A stretch of DNA of 64,000 nt from Hermatobates lingyangjiaoensis (GCA_026182355.1 JAPFBL010000576.1:1-64000); one strand, 5' to 3'. Positions 41,210-50,550 are shown, numbered from the stretch's first letter. Numbers and translations: made by a program. Notes: a model not told the origin generated them from the sequence alone.

Positions 41210-41560
41210 TCATCAGATATTCGGTTGACTGTCACTGTTCATTCATTTACAACGACTATGGTCGTGAATTTATCAGTTGTTTTGGCCAAGTTCAAGTGGT
41301 TCAACAAGGGCTCAACTCTATCGTCGAGCCCAGTTTCCCATGGGAATCTCATAGTCAGTAATGCTGACTCGTCTAATAAACCCTATAATGGGCTACGGCC
41401 CCACCCTCTTTGAACATCAATTTGAGAAGCCACCAGAGACGCTGCCACTCGTCAGTCTATCCTTGGATCTTTCACCATTTCACCACGATCTCTGCCTCTG
41501 AAACCAGTCTGTTTTCCAGTTCACAAAGTTGACGGTTAGGTCCAATCTTGAAGTAGACAT
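41210..41560. other. Unassigned GC-richer segment
   Basis: Contains ACAACGACTATGGTCGTGAA (GACTATGGTC also at 13.4 kb), CTCTATCGTCGAGCCC, TCCCATGGGA and CCAGAGACGCTGCCACTCG. Two overlapping frames (73 and 62 codons) read through it without a recognisable motif. It looks like an old dispersed repeat or a decayed exon. Confidence 0.3.
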
Positions 41561-41799
41561 CTAATCTGGTTTGGCAAATCTTCATTTGTAATTAATTTGA
41601 AGAGTACATTAAGATTGACATAATTTTGGCTCTATCCACCATTCATTACTAAAATTTTTCCAGACTTCCCTGTAAATATATTGTTCCACTTTTTTGTATT
41701 TAGTTATCATAAGTCTATAAATAAATTGTGCGTTTTTTTTTTAAAGAAAACAGTCTTCCACTCGACCTTAAGATAATGGCGCAGTCGGTAGGACACAAA

Positions 41800-42031
41800 C
41801 ATCCGTCTTCAGGAGAAAAGAGAAACGGAGACCAGGGCGTTTTAGACCTAATAGAAAGTAACCGGTTATTCTCCAATATATATGGAAAAAAATTACAATA
41901 AACACTTGTGCAATTAATGAAGTTAAAACCACAAGGAAAAAAACGATAGAAATGAATGCTTTGAAACCTTTCACTTTATGTCATCAGATCATTTATTTAT
42001 ATTTTTTTCAGTTTTTTTCTTGTGGTTTAAA

Positions 42032-42072
<41 letters not shown>

Positions 42073-42126
42073 ATTGATATAAATATATATAATATATATA
42101 TTAAATGTTGCATATATATATATATA
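41800..42126. mobile_element. Family C scrap, then family F element, then (TA)n
   Basis: CGTCTTCAGGAGAAAAGAG with GGAGACCAGGGCGTTTTAGA is a C-family left segment as at 20.7 kb. From 41885 a family F unit follows: GTTAAAACCACAAGGAAAAA, CTTTGAAACCTTTCACTTTA and TGTCATCAGATC (motif on minus: CTGATGACATAAAGTGAAAG), then the right end TTTCTTGTGGTTTAAAATG and (TA)n at 42032-42066. The right arm has lost its motif. Confidence 0.65.
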
Positions 42127-42365
42127 ATGAAACCACAACATGAAATGGAAAAAGAAACTAAAATCCTTCAACTGTAACAAGCGGTCCTCGCCAGAGTTAA
42201 AAATCCAACTGAAACACTAGATGCAGAAACATCTTGGTGAGAAGTTGAGAGGAGTGGGAGGAAGAGTGGAATATTAAAAGGGGGTAAAGGGCACGAAAAG
42301 ACAAACGTCCAGAGAGGGACGTTTGGGAAACAAAGGAGCACAGTAAGAAAGAGTAATATATACAC
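42120..42365 (-). mobile_element. Family B Penelope-like 3' end with UTR body, minus strand
   Basis: Inverted copy of the unit at 18.9 and 30.4 kb: right end (TGAAACCACAACATGAAATG), motif in reverse at about 42168-42199 (CTTCAACTGTAACAAGCGG, TCCTCGCCAGAG, that is CTGGCGA, G, GACCG, loop, CAGTTGAAG), then the body (GATGCAGAAACATCTTGGTG...GTAAAGGGCACGAAAAG, GGGACGTTTGGGAAAC). The body includes a GACAAACGTCC/GGGACGTTTG inverted repeat. The minus frames over it are not coding. Confidence 0.8.
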
Positions 42366-42580
42366 GTATAATATATATATATATATATATTATATATACC
42401 AAACTGAGTCACCGCCCTGCCTTCCTGCGGGACTCTTCGCTCTTCACACCTCCTGATGACGACGATGGTCGAAATATCGATGTGAGTTATGTCTGTGTCT
42501 TTCTGTGTTTCTTCGTTTTGAATTTATTTATATTATATATATATATATAATTATTATATATTAATATATATATATTAAAG
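42366..42580 (+). mobile_element. Family D end between (TA)n tracts
   Basis: (TA)n, then CCGCCCTGCCTTCCTGCGGG, CTCTTCACACCTC, CTGATGA 42453-42459, stem CGAC/GTCG around GATG (42460-42471), AAATATCGATGTGAGTT, then the D end and (TA)n at about 42530-42580. The hairpin is perfectly paired and matches the 49.2 kb copy closely. Confidence 0.85.
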
Positions 42581-42735
42581 AAAGAAAAACACAAATAAAA
42601 ACACACACAAAAACTACAAGTTTTCGACAGTTGTCATGGTAGAATTCTTTGATACTGAACTAAAAACTATGGTTAGCAAAATCAACGAACAGCGCGCAAT
42701 GCCTGCCGCCTAGTAACTCTAACTTCAGGGAATAA
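42581..42735 (-). mobile_element. Family D-like inverted fragment
   Basis: AAAGAAAAACACAAATAAAA, CACACACAAAAACTACAAG, TTTTCGACAGTTGTCATGG: an inverted D arm with a changed hairpin. Reversed it reads CATGACAACTGTCGAAAAC, with the stem ACA..TGT only. The spacer AACAGCGCGCAATGCCTGCC is not seen elsewhere. Confidence 0.5.
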
Positions 42736-42779
42736 TATAAAAAGACAAATAAAAGCAATTAAAATCAGAAGGAGAAGAC

Positions 42780-42910
42780 TTAAATAAGCAATAAACAATT
42801 AAAAATTAAAAAATAAAAATAATAAAAAAATAAAAAATTAAAATTAAAAAATAATTTTAATAAATAAATTCTTAAAAAAAAAAAAAAAAAAAAAAAAATA
42901 TAAAAATACT
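42780..42910. repeat. A-rich low-complexity tract
   Basis: AAATTAAAAAATAAAAATAA words ending in a run of about 28 A at 42871-42898. The minus 61-codon Phe-rich frame is an artefact. Confidence 0.9.
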
Positions 42911-43936
42911 TAAATAACGGAAAAAGGCCGGGAAGCGGGGGAGAATCTTTAATTAAAGTAACCAAAAAATAACAGGATATATTAAATTAAAATATTAAAA
43001 TATATGGGATTAAGTAAGCTAGAAAATTTTTACAATCAAAACAATTTGAATTTATTAAGGAATTAAATTTGAACCAAAAAAACCCACCTAATTGGGTTTG
43101 CCAAAGGAACCAATTTGAAGGTAATGTGCTTGCTTTGCATAGAGCCCTTGTAAAACTTCTGATGGACATGATGAGAGTCTTTCAAATCACGTGCTCTGTT
43201 CGTGACGCCTTAAAGAATAAATCAAAAAAGAAAGGAAATCACACAAACTCTAGTAACAATTCAATTTGAATTCAATTCAGCAAAACTTTTACAGTTTTGT
43301 TAGTTTTAGTTAATTTTCAGTTTACTATTAATATTAAAGATGATGTTTTGGTTTTGATACCAAGGTAATGCACAGTTACTACAAAATGAAAAGAAGTGGA
43401 CATCCTATATCCTTACAATATGAAGCTGTTTTGAAGGTTACCACATTTTGGAGGTCTGTCCTGTACTCGGTGACAGATTTAGTCTGACACTACAGGCAAA
43501 CCTGGCAGTCACCAGACGAAGGACCTGGACACATTTCTGCGCCAAATCAGGCCGTTGAAAGAATATGGTCGGTGAATATTGATATTACTTCGATACTGAA
43601 AAAATGGTCAAAGTAGATTTTGATTTACGAAGATGCAGATTTGATTACGAAACACATAGAGCGTTTTATTATCACTTCAAACATAGCTTTGTTCTCAGAG
43701 GAGATTATTGTCTGCCTACTGATTAGAAAACGCATATTACAAACAATTAGGCTACAATTGTTCATAATTCAATAAACTGTCCCTGAAATTTACATAAAAA
43801 CAAAAGAGAATGGAACTAATAGTTTTAAAAATTTTGCATATAGGCTGAACAGAAACTTGAATTTGAATTGATAGTGAAAAAAATATATTAAGTCTTAGCC
43901 ACTAGGAATTTATATTACGACGCGTAATTAAATTCA
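42911..43936. other. No supported gene
   Basis: Positions about 43370-43570 are less AT-rich (GGAGGTCTGTCCTGTACTCG, CCTGGCAGTCACCAGACG, GCCAAATCAGGCCG) and could be an old repeat or exon remnant. The 66-codon plus frame at 43069 has no recognisable domain. Confidence 0.5.
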
Positions 43937-44185
43937 GTGTACACCGTCAGGCACATCTACAATATAAAGACAAAAAAGTAATTTTTTTACCATGCCAAAA
44001 ATTTGACTTTTTTTTATATATTTTGTCTTTATATTGTAGATGTGTCTGATGATGAACACAAAGTGTTCGAAAACAAATTTTGAATATTTATAACTAAGCA
44101 TTATAAAATATATTTATTGTGTTGATGACGTAACATATTTTCCTCATTATAATGAATAAATACTACACAATAACTGCTTGCGTAG
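43937..44185. mobile_element. Family E element, short palindrome
   Basis: Inverted arms (CAGGCACATCTACAATATAA / TTATATTGTAGATGTGTCTG) flank a T-rich spacer. The plus motif is well kept: CTGATGA 44046-44052, T, GAACAC 44054-44059, loop AAA, GTGTTC 44063-44068, GAAA 44069-44072. Downstream, AATAAATACTACACAATAAC matches the outer end of the other E elements. The left-arm motif is lost (only CCGTCAGG remains). Confidence 0.75.
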
Positions 44186-44984
44186 CCCTTGGTTGAATTT
44201 TAATATTAATAACAAAAAAAAATTAAAACAAAATTAATTTGAAACAAAAATAAGGCATTGGAACTGAAACAAAAATGATCATTTTACAAATATTAAACTG
44301 GAGTTGATACTTCAATGGATATTTACACTATTTCTTACTACTTCTACTACCTAATTGAAACATAGATATCCACTCTACCACCAAATTATAACATTTTTCT
44401 TTTGGTGTCCAAGCCCATACTTCTACGTTTTAATCCGCAATATTGTAGTATAGATGTAGTTATGAACAATTTTCGTTAGTAATTTTGTTTTCATGAGGGG
44501 CACATTTTGCTTTATTCAAATTGATTAAATTTTTTTTGTTAACATTTTTACTAACTTACTAACACCATGAATTTGAAACATACTTATCCACAGTAAAACC
44601 AATATAACTTTGTTTCTTTTGTTTCAAAGAACCATACTTGTACGATTTGATCCTTAATATTATATGGACAGAAAGTATGAATTCTTTGTTATTGAACACC
44701 GTTATAGTTAGTGGTCTATAAATTTCAACTTACTTATTATAAGTAGCCAATTTTGTCTTATTAAAGCTGATTAAAATGGATTCTTTAACAAAATTTCTGA
44801 GATAAAGTTTTCATAAACGAAATCATGTTCAAATAAGGTGTGAATATAATATGTATATGGAAAAATACATTAACACTTATACATCTAGAATATATCTGAT
44901 AGAAGTGTTTATCAGACAACATGCATATCCAATATCAATTTATCTGTAGTGTCTGTACATGTGTCCATCCGAAAATTACGCTTC
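44186..44984. other. No gene seen
   Basis: AT-rich with a weak internal repeat (CCATAACTTCTACGTTTTAATCC-like words near 44420 and 44640: ACTTCTACG / ACTTGTACGATTTGATCC). Confidence 0.55.
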
Positions 44985-45190
44985 ACTTGAGCATGGCCCA
45001 TAAATAAACAGACCCCTCCGGCATCCCCCTAATGACCCCGCACCGACATTGAAAGCCAAGATCAATACCTCCCTGTTTACGGCTCCTATAATTCAATTAT
45101 GACCTCCTGCTAGATATATAGCAGTTACTGCGAAATAAACTCGAGCCTTTCTCCTCTTAATTTCATTTCATTTGAGATTTAATGACACTT
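44985..45190. other. Balanced-composition island, candidate conserved element
   Basis: GAGCATGGCCCATAAATAAA, CCCCTCCGGCATCCCCC, CCCGCACCGACATTGAAAGC, TCCTATAATTCAATTATGAC, CTGCTAGATATATAGCAG (perfect 7-bp palindromic arms) and GAAATAAACTCGAGCC. It is sharply bounded by AT-rich DNA and free of the repeat families. No frame is open. Regulatory function is inference. Confidence 0.35.
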
Positions 45191-46108
45191 TCTTTAACAA
45201 AAGCCGGAACAATTATCAAATTACACTTCTGTTACATAATAATCAATTTTTTTTTGGTAAACTAACTGCACACCATAATAAATATTATTGTATTATATTT
45301 ATACACTATTATCCATAACTCATACAAATTCACAAATTCTTTACGAAATACAGGTATGAATTATAATATATATATTATAATTCATCCATGTATTATAATA
45401 CATATAGTATAATTATTCGAAATTATAGACTCTATAAGTTAGCATTTATTTTATAAGAGAGAATAACATACATTCTAAATTATAGATTATATAATTGAGA
45501 ATCTATATTATATGAGAGAATAATATTTAAATATGATATTTTGGAGCAGTCAAGAGTGATTCAACGTTCCTGTCATTATTGTTCAAGATTATGAGAATTA
45601 AAGATAAAAAAAAACATTCGTTCTAAACACATTATTATCAACAAACAGATAAGAAATAAAATATATTTAATTACTAAGTATTTTTACAAAATGAAACTTA
45701 TTTTACTATATAAATGGAAAATTTAAAATATACAACCACTGACTGAATGAGTCAAAGCCAGTCTTGTATACTATATAAATAATTTTCACTTAAATTTAAG
45801 TACAGATAAAAGGGCTAACGGAAGGCCAAAGGACATTCAAAAGTATGAGGTTTTAGTACCCAAGGGAACAAAACAACCCAAACCATCTCACTGAGCACAC
45901 GAATAATTCATATCTAGTTAACCAAAAAAATTTGAACCTTGAAAAATTAATACCTCTTTTCCTTTCAATTTCTTCGAAGCTTTTTTTTTTTTGGTAACAG
46001 ATTTTCTTAAGTCTCTCCTTTAATAACTTAGTTAAAAATGAAAATGAAACAAAAATATAAAGAAATTCTAAAAGAAATTAATTAATTGTTGGTAGGCAAA
46101 CAAAGGTA

Positions 46109-46139
<31 letters not shown>

Positions 46140-46208
46140 AAATTCATGATTAAATTACAAAACTAAAGTTAAATCAGCAATATTAAGAGTTTTAGCTATT
46201 AGTTAGTG
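45191..46208. other. No gene seen
   Basis: AT-rich. An AT palindrome (AATTATAATATATATATTATAATT) lies at about 45359-45382. A poly-T run of about 25 lies at 46112-46136. Confidence 0.6.
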
Positions 46209-46480
46209 TTGTAGGGTAAAAAGCTAATGAAATGGTCTCCACATATAAAAGTTTAATGGTATAAACAACGCGTTTCGAACACGTAGTGTTCTTCCTCAGG
46301 CATTAAATGAAAAATACAATGTCATCAGAGCTATCTTTTTAGTTAATGCCTGAGGAAGAACATTACAGGTTCGAAACGCGTTGTTTATACCATTAAATTT
46401 TTATATGTGGAGACCATTTCATTAACTTTTTACCCTACAATTAGTAAATACCACATAATAACTGATTGCACTACGTTTGA
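46209..46480. mobile_element. Family E palindrome with TTGTAGGG termini
   Basis: 46209-46440 starts TTGTAGGGTAAAAAGCTAAT and ends with its complement. Arms of about 95 bases surround a spacer with TGAAAAATACAATGTCATC. The plus motif is CTGAGGA 46350-46356, A, GAAC 46358-46361, loop ATTACAG, GTTC 46369-46372, GAAA, CGCGTTGTT. The minus motif is at about 46271-46305 (GAACACTACGTGTTCGAAACG in reverse). The right flank TACCACATAATAACTGATTG matches the left flank of the 12.3 kb copy. Confidence 0.9.
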
Positions 46481-46611
46481 ACTATTAGCCAGTTATTAAT
46501 AAATAATTATAGTTAGCGACTTCACGAAATAAGCTGATAGAATTATCATACTTCTTGCAGAAAAGTTAATAAAACGACATAAACAATTGGGTACTCTTAA
46601 AAATGATATAT

Positions 46612-46832
46612 ATACTTTTTCGTTGGAAATACGATCCAAAACGGACAAATATAGTTTAATATAGAAATAGAAACATAGAGAAATCAAAAGAACACACTTA
46701 CAGTCTCTAATTTTTGGTTTGAACCGTCTTCAGGAGGAAGACGATTCAACCTCTCCTGAAGACGGTTGAAACCGAAAATTAGAGACTGTAAGTGTGTTCT
46801 TTTGATTTCTCTGTGTTTCTATTTCTATATTG

Positions 46833-46880
<48 letters not shown>
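46612..46880. mobile_element. Family C palindrome and (TA)n
   Basis: Left arm TTTTTCGTTGGAAATACGAT, ACGGACAAATATAGTTTAAT, AGTCTCTAATTTTTGG; right arm CTGAAGA 46756-46762, CGGTTGAAACCG 46763-46774, AAAATTAGAGACTGTAAGTG and TTTCTATATTGAACTATATA, then (TA)n at 46837-46880. The CGGT/ACCG stem closes a TTGAAA-type loop. The spacer is very short (GAGGAAGACGATTCAACCTC). Confidence 0.85.
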
Positions 46881-46882
<2 letters not shown>

Positions 46883-47231
46883 TTGCATGGAGACGTTCTT
46901 CTTGATTTCTTCGGAGACATTGATAGAAGAAGCATTAAACACCGCATGCGATTGGTTTACTATACTAGCTCAACCAGTCACTATAGCCATTCAATATAGT
47001 CACCCGGAAAATATATATATATATTCATTATTCGATCATACAGTTACATCCACTATTGAGTCATTTGGCATAAAAGGTTGAAATCCATACTATTTTTATT
47101 GAGGTTATATAGCGTAAAATAATTTAGGGTTCCTATACAATTGAGATAAACAAACTCCCACGTTGTTGATTTTACCGATAAATTTAAAATACGAATAAAT
47201 ATAGCAGGGGAAAGTGTGGCTCATTTATTAT
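46881..47231. other. No gene seen
   Basis: The frames at 46766-46999 and 46830-47081 are TA-repeat translations continued into ordinary sequence. Nothing else is supported. Confidence 0.55.
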
Positions 47232-47405
47232 TTATCCTAGGGATATGTAATGAGTACCTGAAATCGTAAAAGGTTGGGACCGACATCTGAACGTCCTCTC
47301 TGAGGGTCAAGTTGCTGAAATATTTTCATTAACCTGGTCAAAAAAATCAAAGGCCAGAATGAGAATCGAACCAGGAATCTACTAATCAGAGGCGAACACA
47401 CGGTA
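47232..47405 (-). mobile_element. Diverged tRNA-derived SINE fragment
   Basis: CTAGGGATATGTAATGAGTA, GACCGACATCTGAACGTCC, CAGAATGAGAATCGAACCAG and TCAGAGGCGAACACACGG follow the family's order. In reverse, CTGGTTCGATTCTC is a B box. Old copy; the tail is missing. Confidence 0.75.
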
Positions 47406-48130
47406 CATAATCGAAATGCATTGTTCAGCTCATTAATCATCTTCATGAAGAGGTTATCTTAAGGCTTTCAAAAATACAACAACACCAAAAATTTTGCTTT
47501 ACATTTAAACAAAATTAATACTAGGATTAATTAATTAATCCAAACTAATATATCAATTAAATTAATATATGGATTAATAAAATATCTATATGTAGAGGCT
47601 ATTTGAATTCCCACAAAAATATAATAACACTATAAAGTTTTTTTGGATTTAAATCTGAAGAAGAACATTACGTGTTTGAAACTTGTTTAGTTGATCTAAT
47701 ATCTGTATGCGGAGGCCATTTTAATATCATCAAAAATACAACAACAGAAGAGAATACTGTATTTATATACATTGAGACAGTATGTATTCTAAACGTGATG
47801 TTTAGCTCGTTAAACATTTTTATGTGATTATTTTGTGAGCTTTAAAAATACAATAATACTAGTGTGTTGTATTGTTATAGACAATAAAACACTAAGTGTT
47901 CAAGAGGTCTTCTTTAGGTCGTTAAATATCAGCTGTATGTGAAGGGAGGCTATTTTATGACCCTCAAAGATACAATATTAGTAAACAGTTTTTTTTTTAA
48001 ATTGAACCTAAAGAACACCACTATTTGTTTGAATTACTTTGTTTAGCTCATTATATTTCTGTGGAGGCTAAGTTTATTAGCTTTTTACCCTAAAATGTGT
48101 AAATATCATAACTAATTGCATACCTTTGAA
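47406..48130 (+). mobile_element. Cluster of degraded family E ends
   Basis: At least four decayed E units in one direction, each of the form (motif)-TTGTTTAG-(ATATCTGTATGTGGAGGC)-TTTAAAAATACAACA. The clearest motif is at about 47652-47680: CTGAAGA, A, GAACATTACGTGTTTG, AAAC. Others are near 47440, 47790, 47890 and 48005. Repetition of the same end looks like tandem insertion or amplification of E ends. Confidence 0.6.
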
Positions 48131-48162
48131 AGAAGAAATCATATGAAGTAACCATAAGGTTA

Positions 48163-48385
48163 TTTATTCACGCGGGAGGTGAATAAATCTGAGTACGTTA
48201 TCCCTCGGAGAGGACATTAAGCCGTCGGTCCCGAGCCTGTACGATGTCAGGCAGTCTTTAAAGTACTCGAAATGCATTTGAGCTAGGCAAAATTTAGGAC
48301 TCCCATACTAGAATCTGTAGAATCACCGATCAAACAAAAAGCCAGCAAATGGATGACGTTATCACCCGCTACGGGATAGGTTTAA
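48163..48385 (+). mobile_element. tRNA-derived SINE, tail type 1, 5'-truncated
   Basis: Plus-strand copy starting inside the body (TTATTCACGCGGGAGGTGAA), then GAGGACATTAAGCCGTCGG, CCGAGCCTGTACGATGTCAG, AATTTAGGACTCCCATAC, and the type-1 tail ATCACCGATCAAACAAAAAG...ACGTTATCACCCGCTACGGG. The tRNA head is absent: 5' truncation, typical of LINE-mobilised copies. Confidence 0.85.
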
Positions 48386-48452
48386 ACAATTAATAAAAAT
48401 AAATTAAAAGTAACCATACAATTTTCTTCATTCATGAGCTATGGAAGCAGTT

Positions 48453-48620
48453 ATTGTGTGGTATTTACTCATGATTAGAGAGGAAAGGAACCCTAAGTCT
48501 TCACACAGAAAAAGGATTTATTCACACAAAGGGTTTCAAACACTTAGTGTTCATCTTCAGGCTATATCTACTATCCAAACAATTTTCTTTATTCGTTTTG
48601 AGAATAGTTTCTGTATTGGA
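48453..48620 (-). mobile_element. Family E end, minus strand
   Basis: GTGTGGTATTTACTCATGAT, CACACAGAAAAAGGATTTAT and GGTTTCAAACACTTAGTGTT, CATCTTCAGG: in reverse CTGAAGA, T, GAACACT, AAGTGTTTG, AAACCC. The stem is nearly perfect (GAACACT/AGTGTTT with one G-T pair). Confidence 0.7.
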
Positions 48621-48624
48621 TAAC

Positions 48625-49060
48625 GTGAAGTAGTTGTTTGACTGATGGAGCAGCAGTGAGAGTAGGACAGGCAGGTAACACATGAGGACAGCGGACAGGT
48701 AACACATGAGGACTATAAGCGAGAACCTACCAAGGGGTAATCAAAGCCCTCTACGACCAACATGAATAGAGCCAAGTATGCAGCGATGCCATAGAATAGG
48801 GACAAGCGATTGGTTTAATGAAGCCATTCGTCTTGACCAATAAATGCACAGCAATGTCCTAATAATACAGGGAGACTGAGAGAGCACGGTGTAAATCAAT
48901 ACAGGGAATAGGACAAGCGGCTAAACGGCCCTCATCTAAGTCGCATAGAACGTCAATCAGTTCCATAACTCCCCTTGCCTTGATCTACACATTGTCCTAA
49001 CATTACTTCCGCAATAACCCCATTACAATGCAATATCAGCACTTCAATCGCTATATTAAA
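48625..49060. other. Balanced-composition island with a 25-bp duplication
   Basis: Non-repetitive sequence of relatively even composition (CAAGCGGCTAAACGGCCCTC, AAGTCGCATAGAACGTCAAT, CATAACTCCCCTTGCC). GGACAGGTAACACATGAGGAC occurs twice in direct repeat at about 48665-48711. No open frame spans it. Candidate regulatory or decayed coding DNA. Confidence 0.3.
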
Positions 49061-49199
49061 AACAATATATTCACATTACATTTATCTTAACATTCTATTT
49101 TAAAGTAATATGCCATTTAAAAAAAAATAATAATTTTGCAACCTCTACACACACACTCCAAAAAAAAAAAAACAAAATTCAACATATTTGAATGATGAA

Positions 49200-49360
49200 G
49201 AGTCCTGATGAAGCGAAGAGCTCTTCACACCTCCTGATGACGACGATGGTCGAAATATCAATGTGAGTTGTCTGTGTCTTTCTGTGTGTTTCCTTCGTTT
49301 TGAATTTATTTTATTTAAAAAATTCCGCTGGACCGTTTCTTTTAATTATATATATATATA
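49200..49360 (+). mobile_element. Family D end and (TA)n
   Basis: CTGATGA 49234-49240, stem CGAC/GTCG around GATG (49241-49252), AAATATCAATGTGAGTT, TTTCCTTCGTTTTGAATTTA, AAAAATTCCGCTGGACCG and (TA)n. A second CTGATGA (49205-49211) precedes it by 30 bases. The body upstream of GAGCTCTTCACACC is truncated. Confidence 0.85.
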
Positions 49361-49391
49361 AAGTATACATACATATATGTTAATATATAAG

Positions 49392-49450
49392 AAGATTTCA
49401 CAATAAACACGTGAAATAACAATCAATGATCAAACCTCAATATAAATAGA
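49392..49450 (-). mobile_element. Family B left-end fragment
   Basis: AGATTTCACAATAAACACGT, GAAATAACAATCAATGATCA, AACCTCAAT: the outer end of family B only. Confidence 0.75.
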
Positions 49451-49513
49451 AATAAAATACTGCGAAGTATTTCATATATGTGCTCTGATGTCATATATTG
49501 TCATCAGAATATA

Positions 49514-49745
49514 TGACGATTTACACAATTGCTAGGTTAGGTTGCAGACATAAGAGTAACAAACAGACAATATATACAATTGCTAGGTTAGGTTGCAGAC
49601 ATAAGAGTAACAAACAGACAATATACAGAATTGCTAGGTTAGGTTGCAGACATAAGAGTAACAAACAGACAATATACACAATTGCTAAGTTAGGTTGCAG
49701 ACATAAGAGTAACAAACAGACAATATACACAATTGCTTGTGTATA
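49514..49745. repeat. 51-bp minisatellite derived from the SINE tail
   Basis: Four to five near-identical 51-base units containing GCTAGGTTAGGTTGCAG, ACATAAGAGTAAC and AAACAGACAATATACAC. The GGTTAGGTTGCAG core is the end of the type-2 SINE, whose body follows directly at 49746. The period is 17 codons, so both strands stay open (89 codons plus, 69 minus) with 17-residue repeats. I regard these frames as by-products. Confidence 0.9.
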
Positions 49746-49965
49746 TTGCGTAGGTTATGTTGTGTAGGTTAGGTTGTAAGAGACCTGACATAAGAGTAAC
49801 ATACATGACTGAAGATTGGCCTTTGGATACCATATAATGAACATTAACCATTAACAGTCCTAAAATATACATAACTGAAGTGTACACAGAGCAGGAATCA
49901 TTAACGAGTTCTGACATCATACAGGTTGGGGACTAACAGCTTAATGTCCTCTAAAAGGGAAGATG
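49746..49965 (-). mobile_element. tRNA-derived SINE, tail type 2, head missing
   Basis: TAGGTTATGTTGTGTAGG and GAAGATTGGCCTTTGGATAC, CATATAATGAACATT, ACTGAAGTGTACACAGAGCA, GGAATCATTAACGAGTT, GGGGACTAACAGCTTAATGT. The homology ends near TCCTCTAAAAGGG. The tail has expanded into the minisatellite. Confidence 0.75.
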
Positions 49966-50087
49966 ACTGCGGCAATTGTCGTAGAATGACTGCGATTGTT
50001 CTAACAATCCTGTTAATGTTTATGTATTCACTTATTTCTACTTCTCGTGTTTATTGTGCCAATTTGTTATACAATTCTTCAAATATA

Positions 50088-50328
50088 ACAAGAATTCACA
50101 ATAAACACGTCAGTGTTCAAACCACATGTGAAAAGGGGAAAAAAAAAGACTAAGATCGTTCAACAATAACAAGCGGTCTTCGTCAGAGTCAAAACCCAAC
50201 TGATTCAGGGTTTTGACCCTGACGAACACCTCTTGTCGAGGTTCAAAGATCGTATTATTTTTTTTCCTATTCATATTGATGTTTGATCATTGATTGTTAT
50301 TTCACGTGTTTATTCTGAAATCTTCTTA
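50088..50328. mobile_element. Family B palindrome, complete end to end
   Basis: Starts ACAAGAATTCACAATAAACA and ends TGTTTATTCTGAAATCTTCTT. Both arms carry the outer end, the GTTTGATCATTG block (left copy partly deleted) and the motif: minus at about 50159-50190 (TTCAACAATAACAAGCGGTC), plus at about 50218-50249 (CTGACGA, A, CACCTCTTGTCGAGG, TTCAAAG). Centre ACCCAACTGATTCAGGGTT. TA-rich DNA follows. It is a minimal, apparently non-autonomous unit made of two inverted ends only. Confidence 0.85.
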
Positions 50329-50470
50329 TATATTAACATATATGTATGTATACTTTATATATACACATATATATAAATATAGTATGTATATGAAGTATGT
50401 ATATAGTATAGTATGTATATATAGTATTTATATATATAAATATACATACATATATATAAATATACCTATC
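50329..50470. repeat. TATG/TATA-rich tract
   Basis: Mixed TA and TATG repeats with internal palindromes (ATACATACATATATAT / ATATATATGTATGTAT). Confidence 0.9.
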
Positions 50471-50537
50471 TATTAGTCCAGTTATACCGTTGACCTTTCA
50501 ACTCTTTTATTATAACCGCTTGTTTCTTGTTCATTAT

Positions 50538-50550
50538 TGACCTTTGACCT
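50538..50550 (-). promoter_or_regulatory. Perfect DR1 nuclear-receptor element
   Basis: TGACCT-T-TGACCT, that is AGGTCA-A-AGGTCA on the minus strand: a consensus DR1 site of the kind bound by HNF4, RXR and COUP-type receptors. It lies in a short non-repeat segment beside a possible PLE fragment. The 12-base match is unlikely by chance in one window, but binding is untested, and it may be part of the retroelement. Confidence 0.35.

Noticed and set aside
42780..42965. 61-codon Phe-rich minus frame
   Set aside because: Artefact of the A-rich tract.
49234..49255. Canonical, certainly active hammerhead ribozyme in family D
   Set aside because: The CGAC/GTCG stem consumes the G that should precede AAA and no clear stem I is seen; only resemblance is claimed.
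49514..49745. CRISPR array
   Set aside because: The units are contiguous with no unique spacers, and the DNA is clearly eukaryotic.
49498..49767. Repeat protein with 17-residue units
   Set aside because: It is the SINE-tail minisatellite; the opposite strand is open in the same way.
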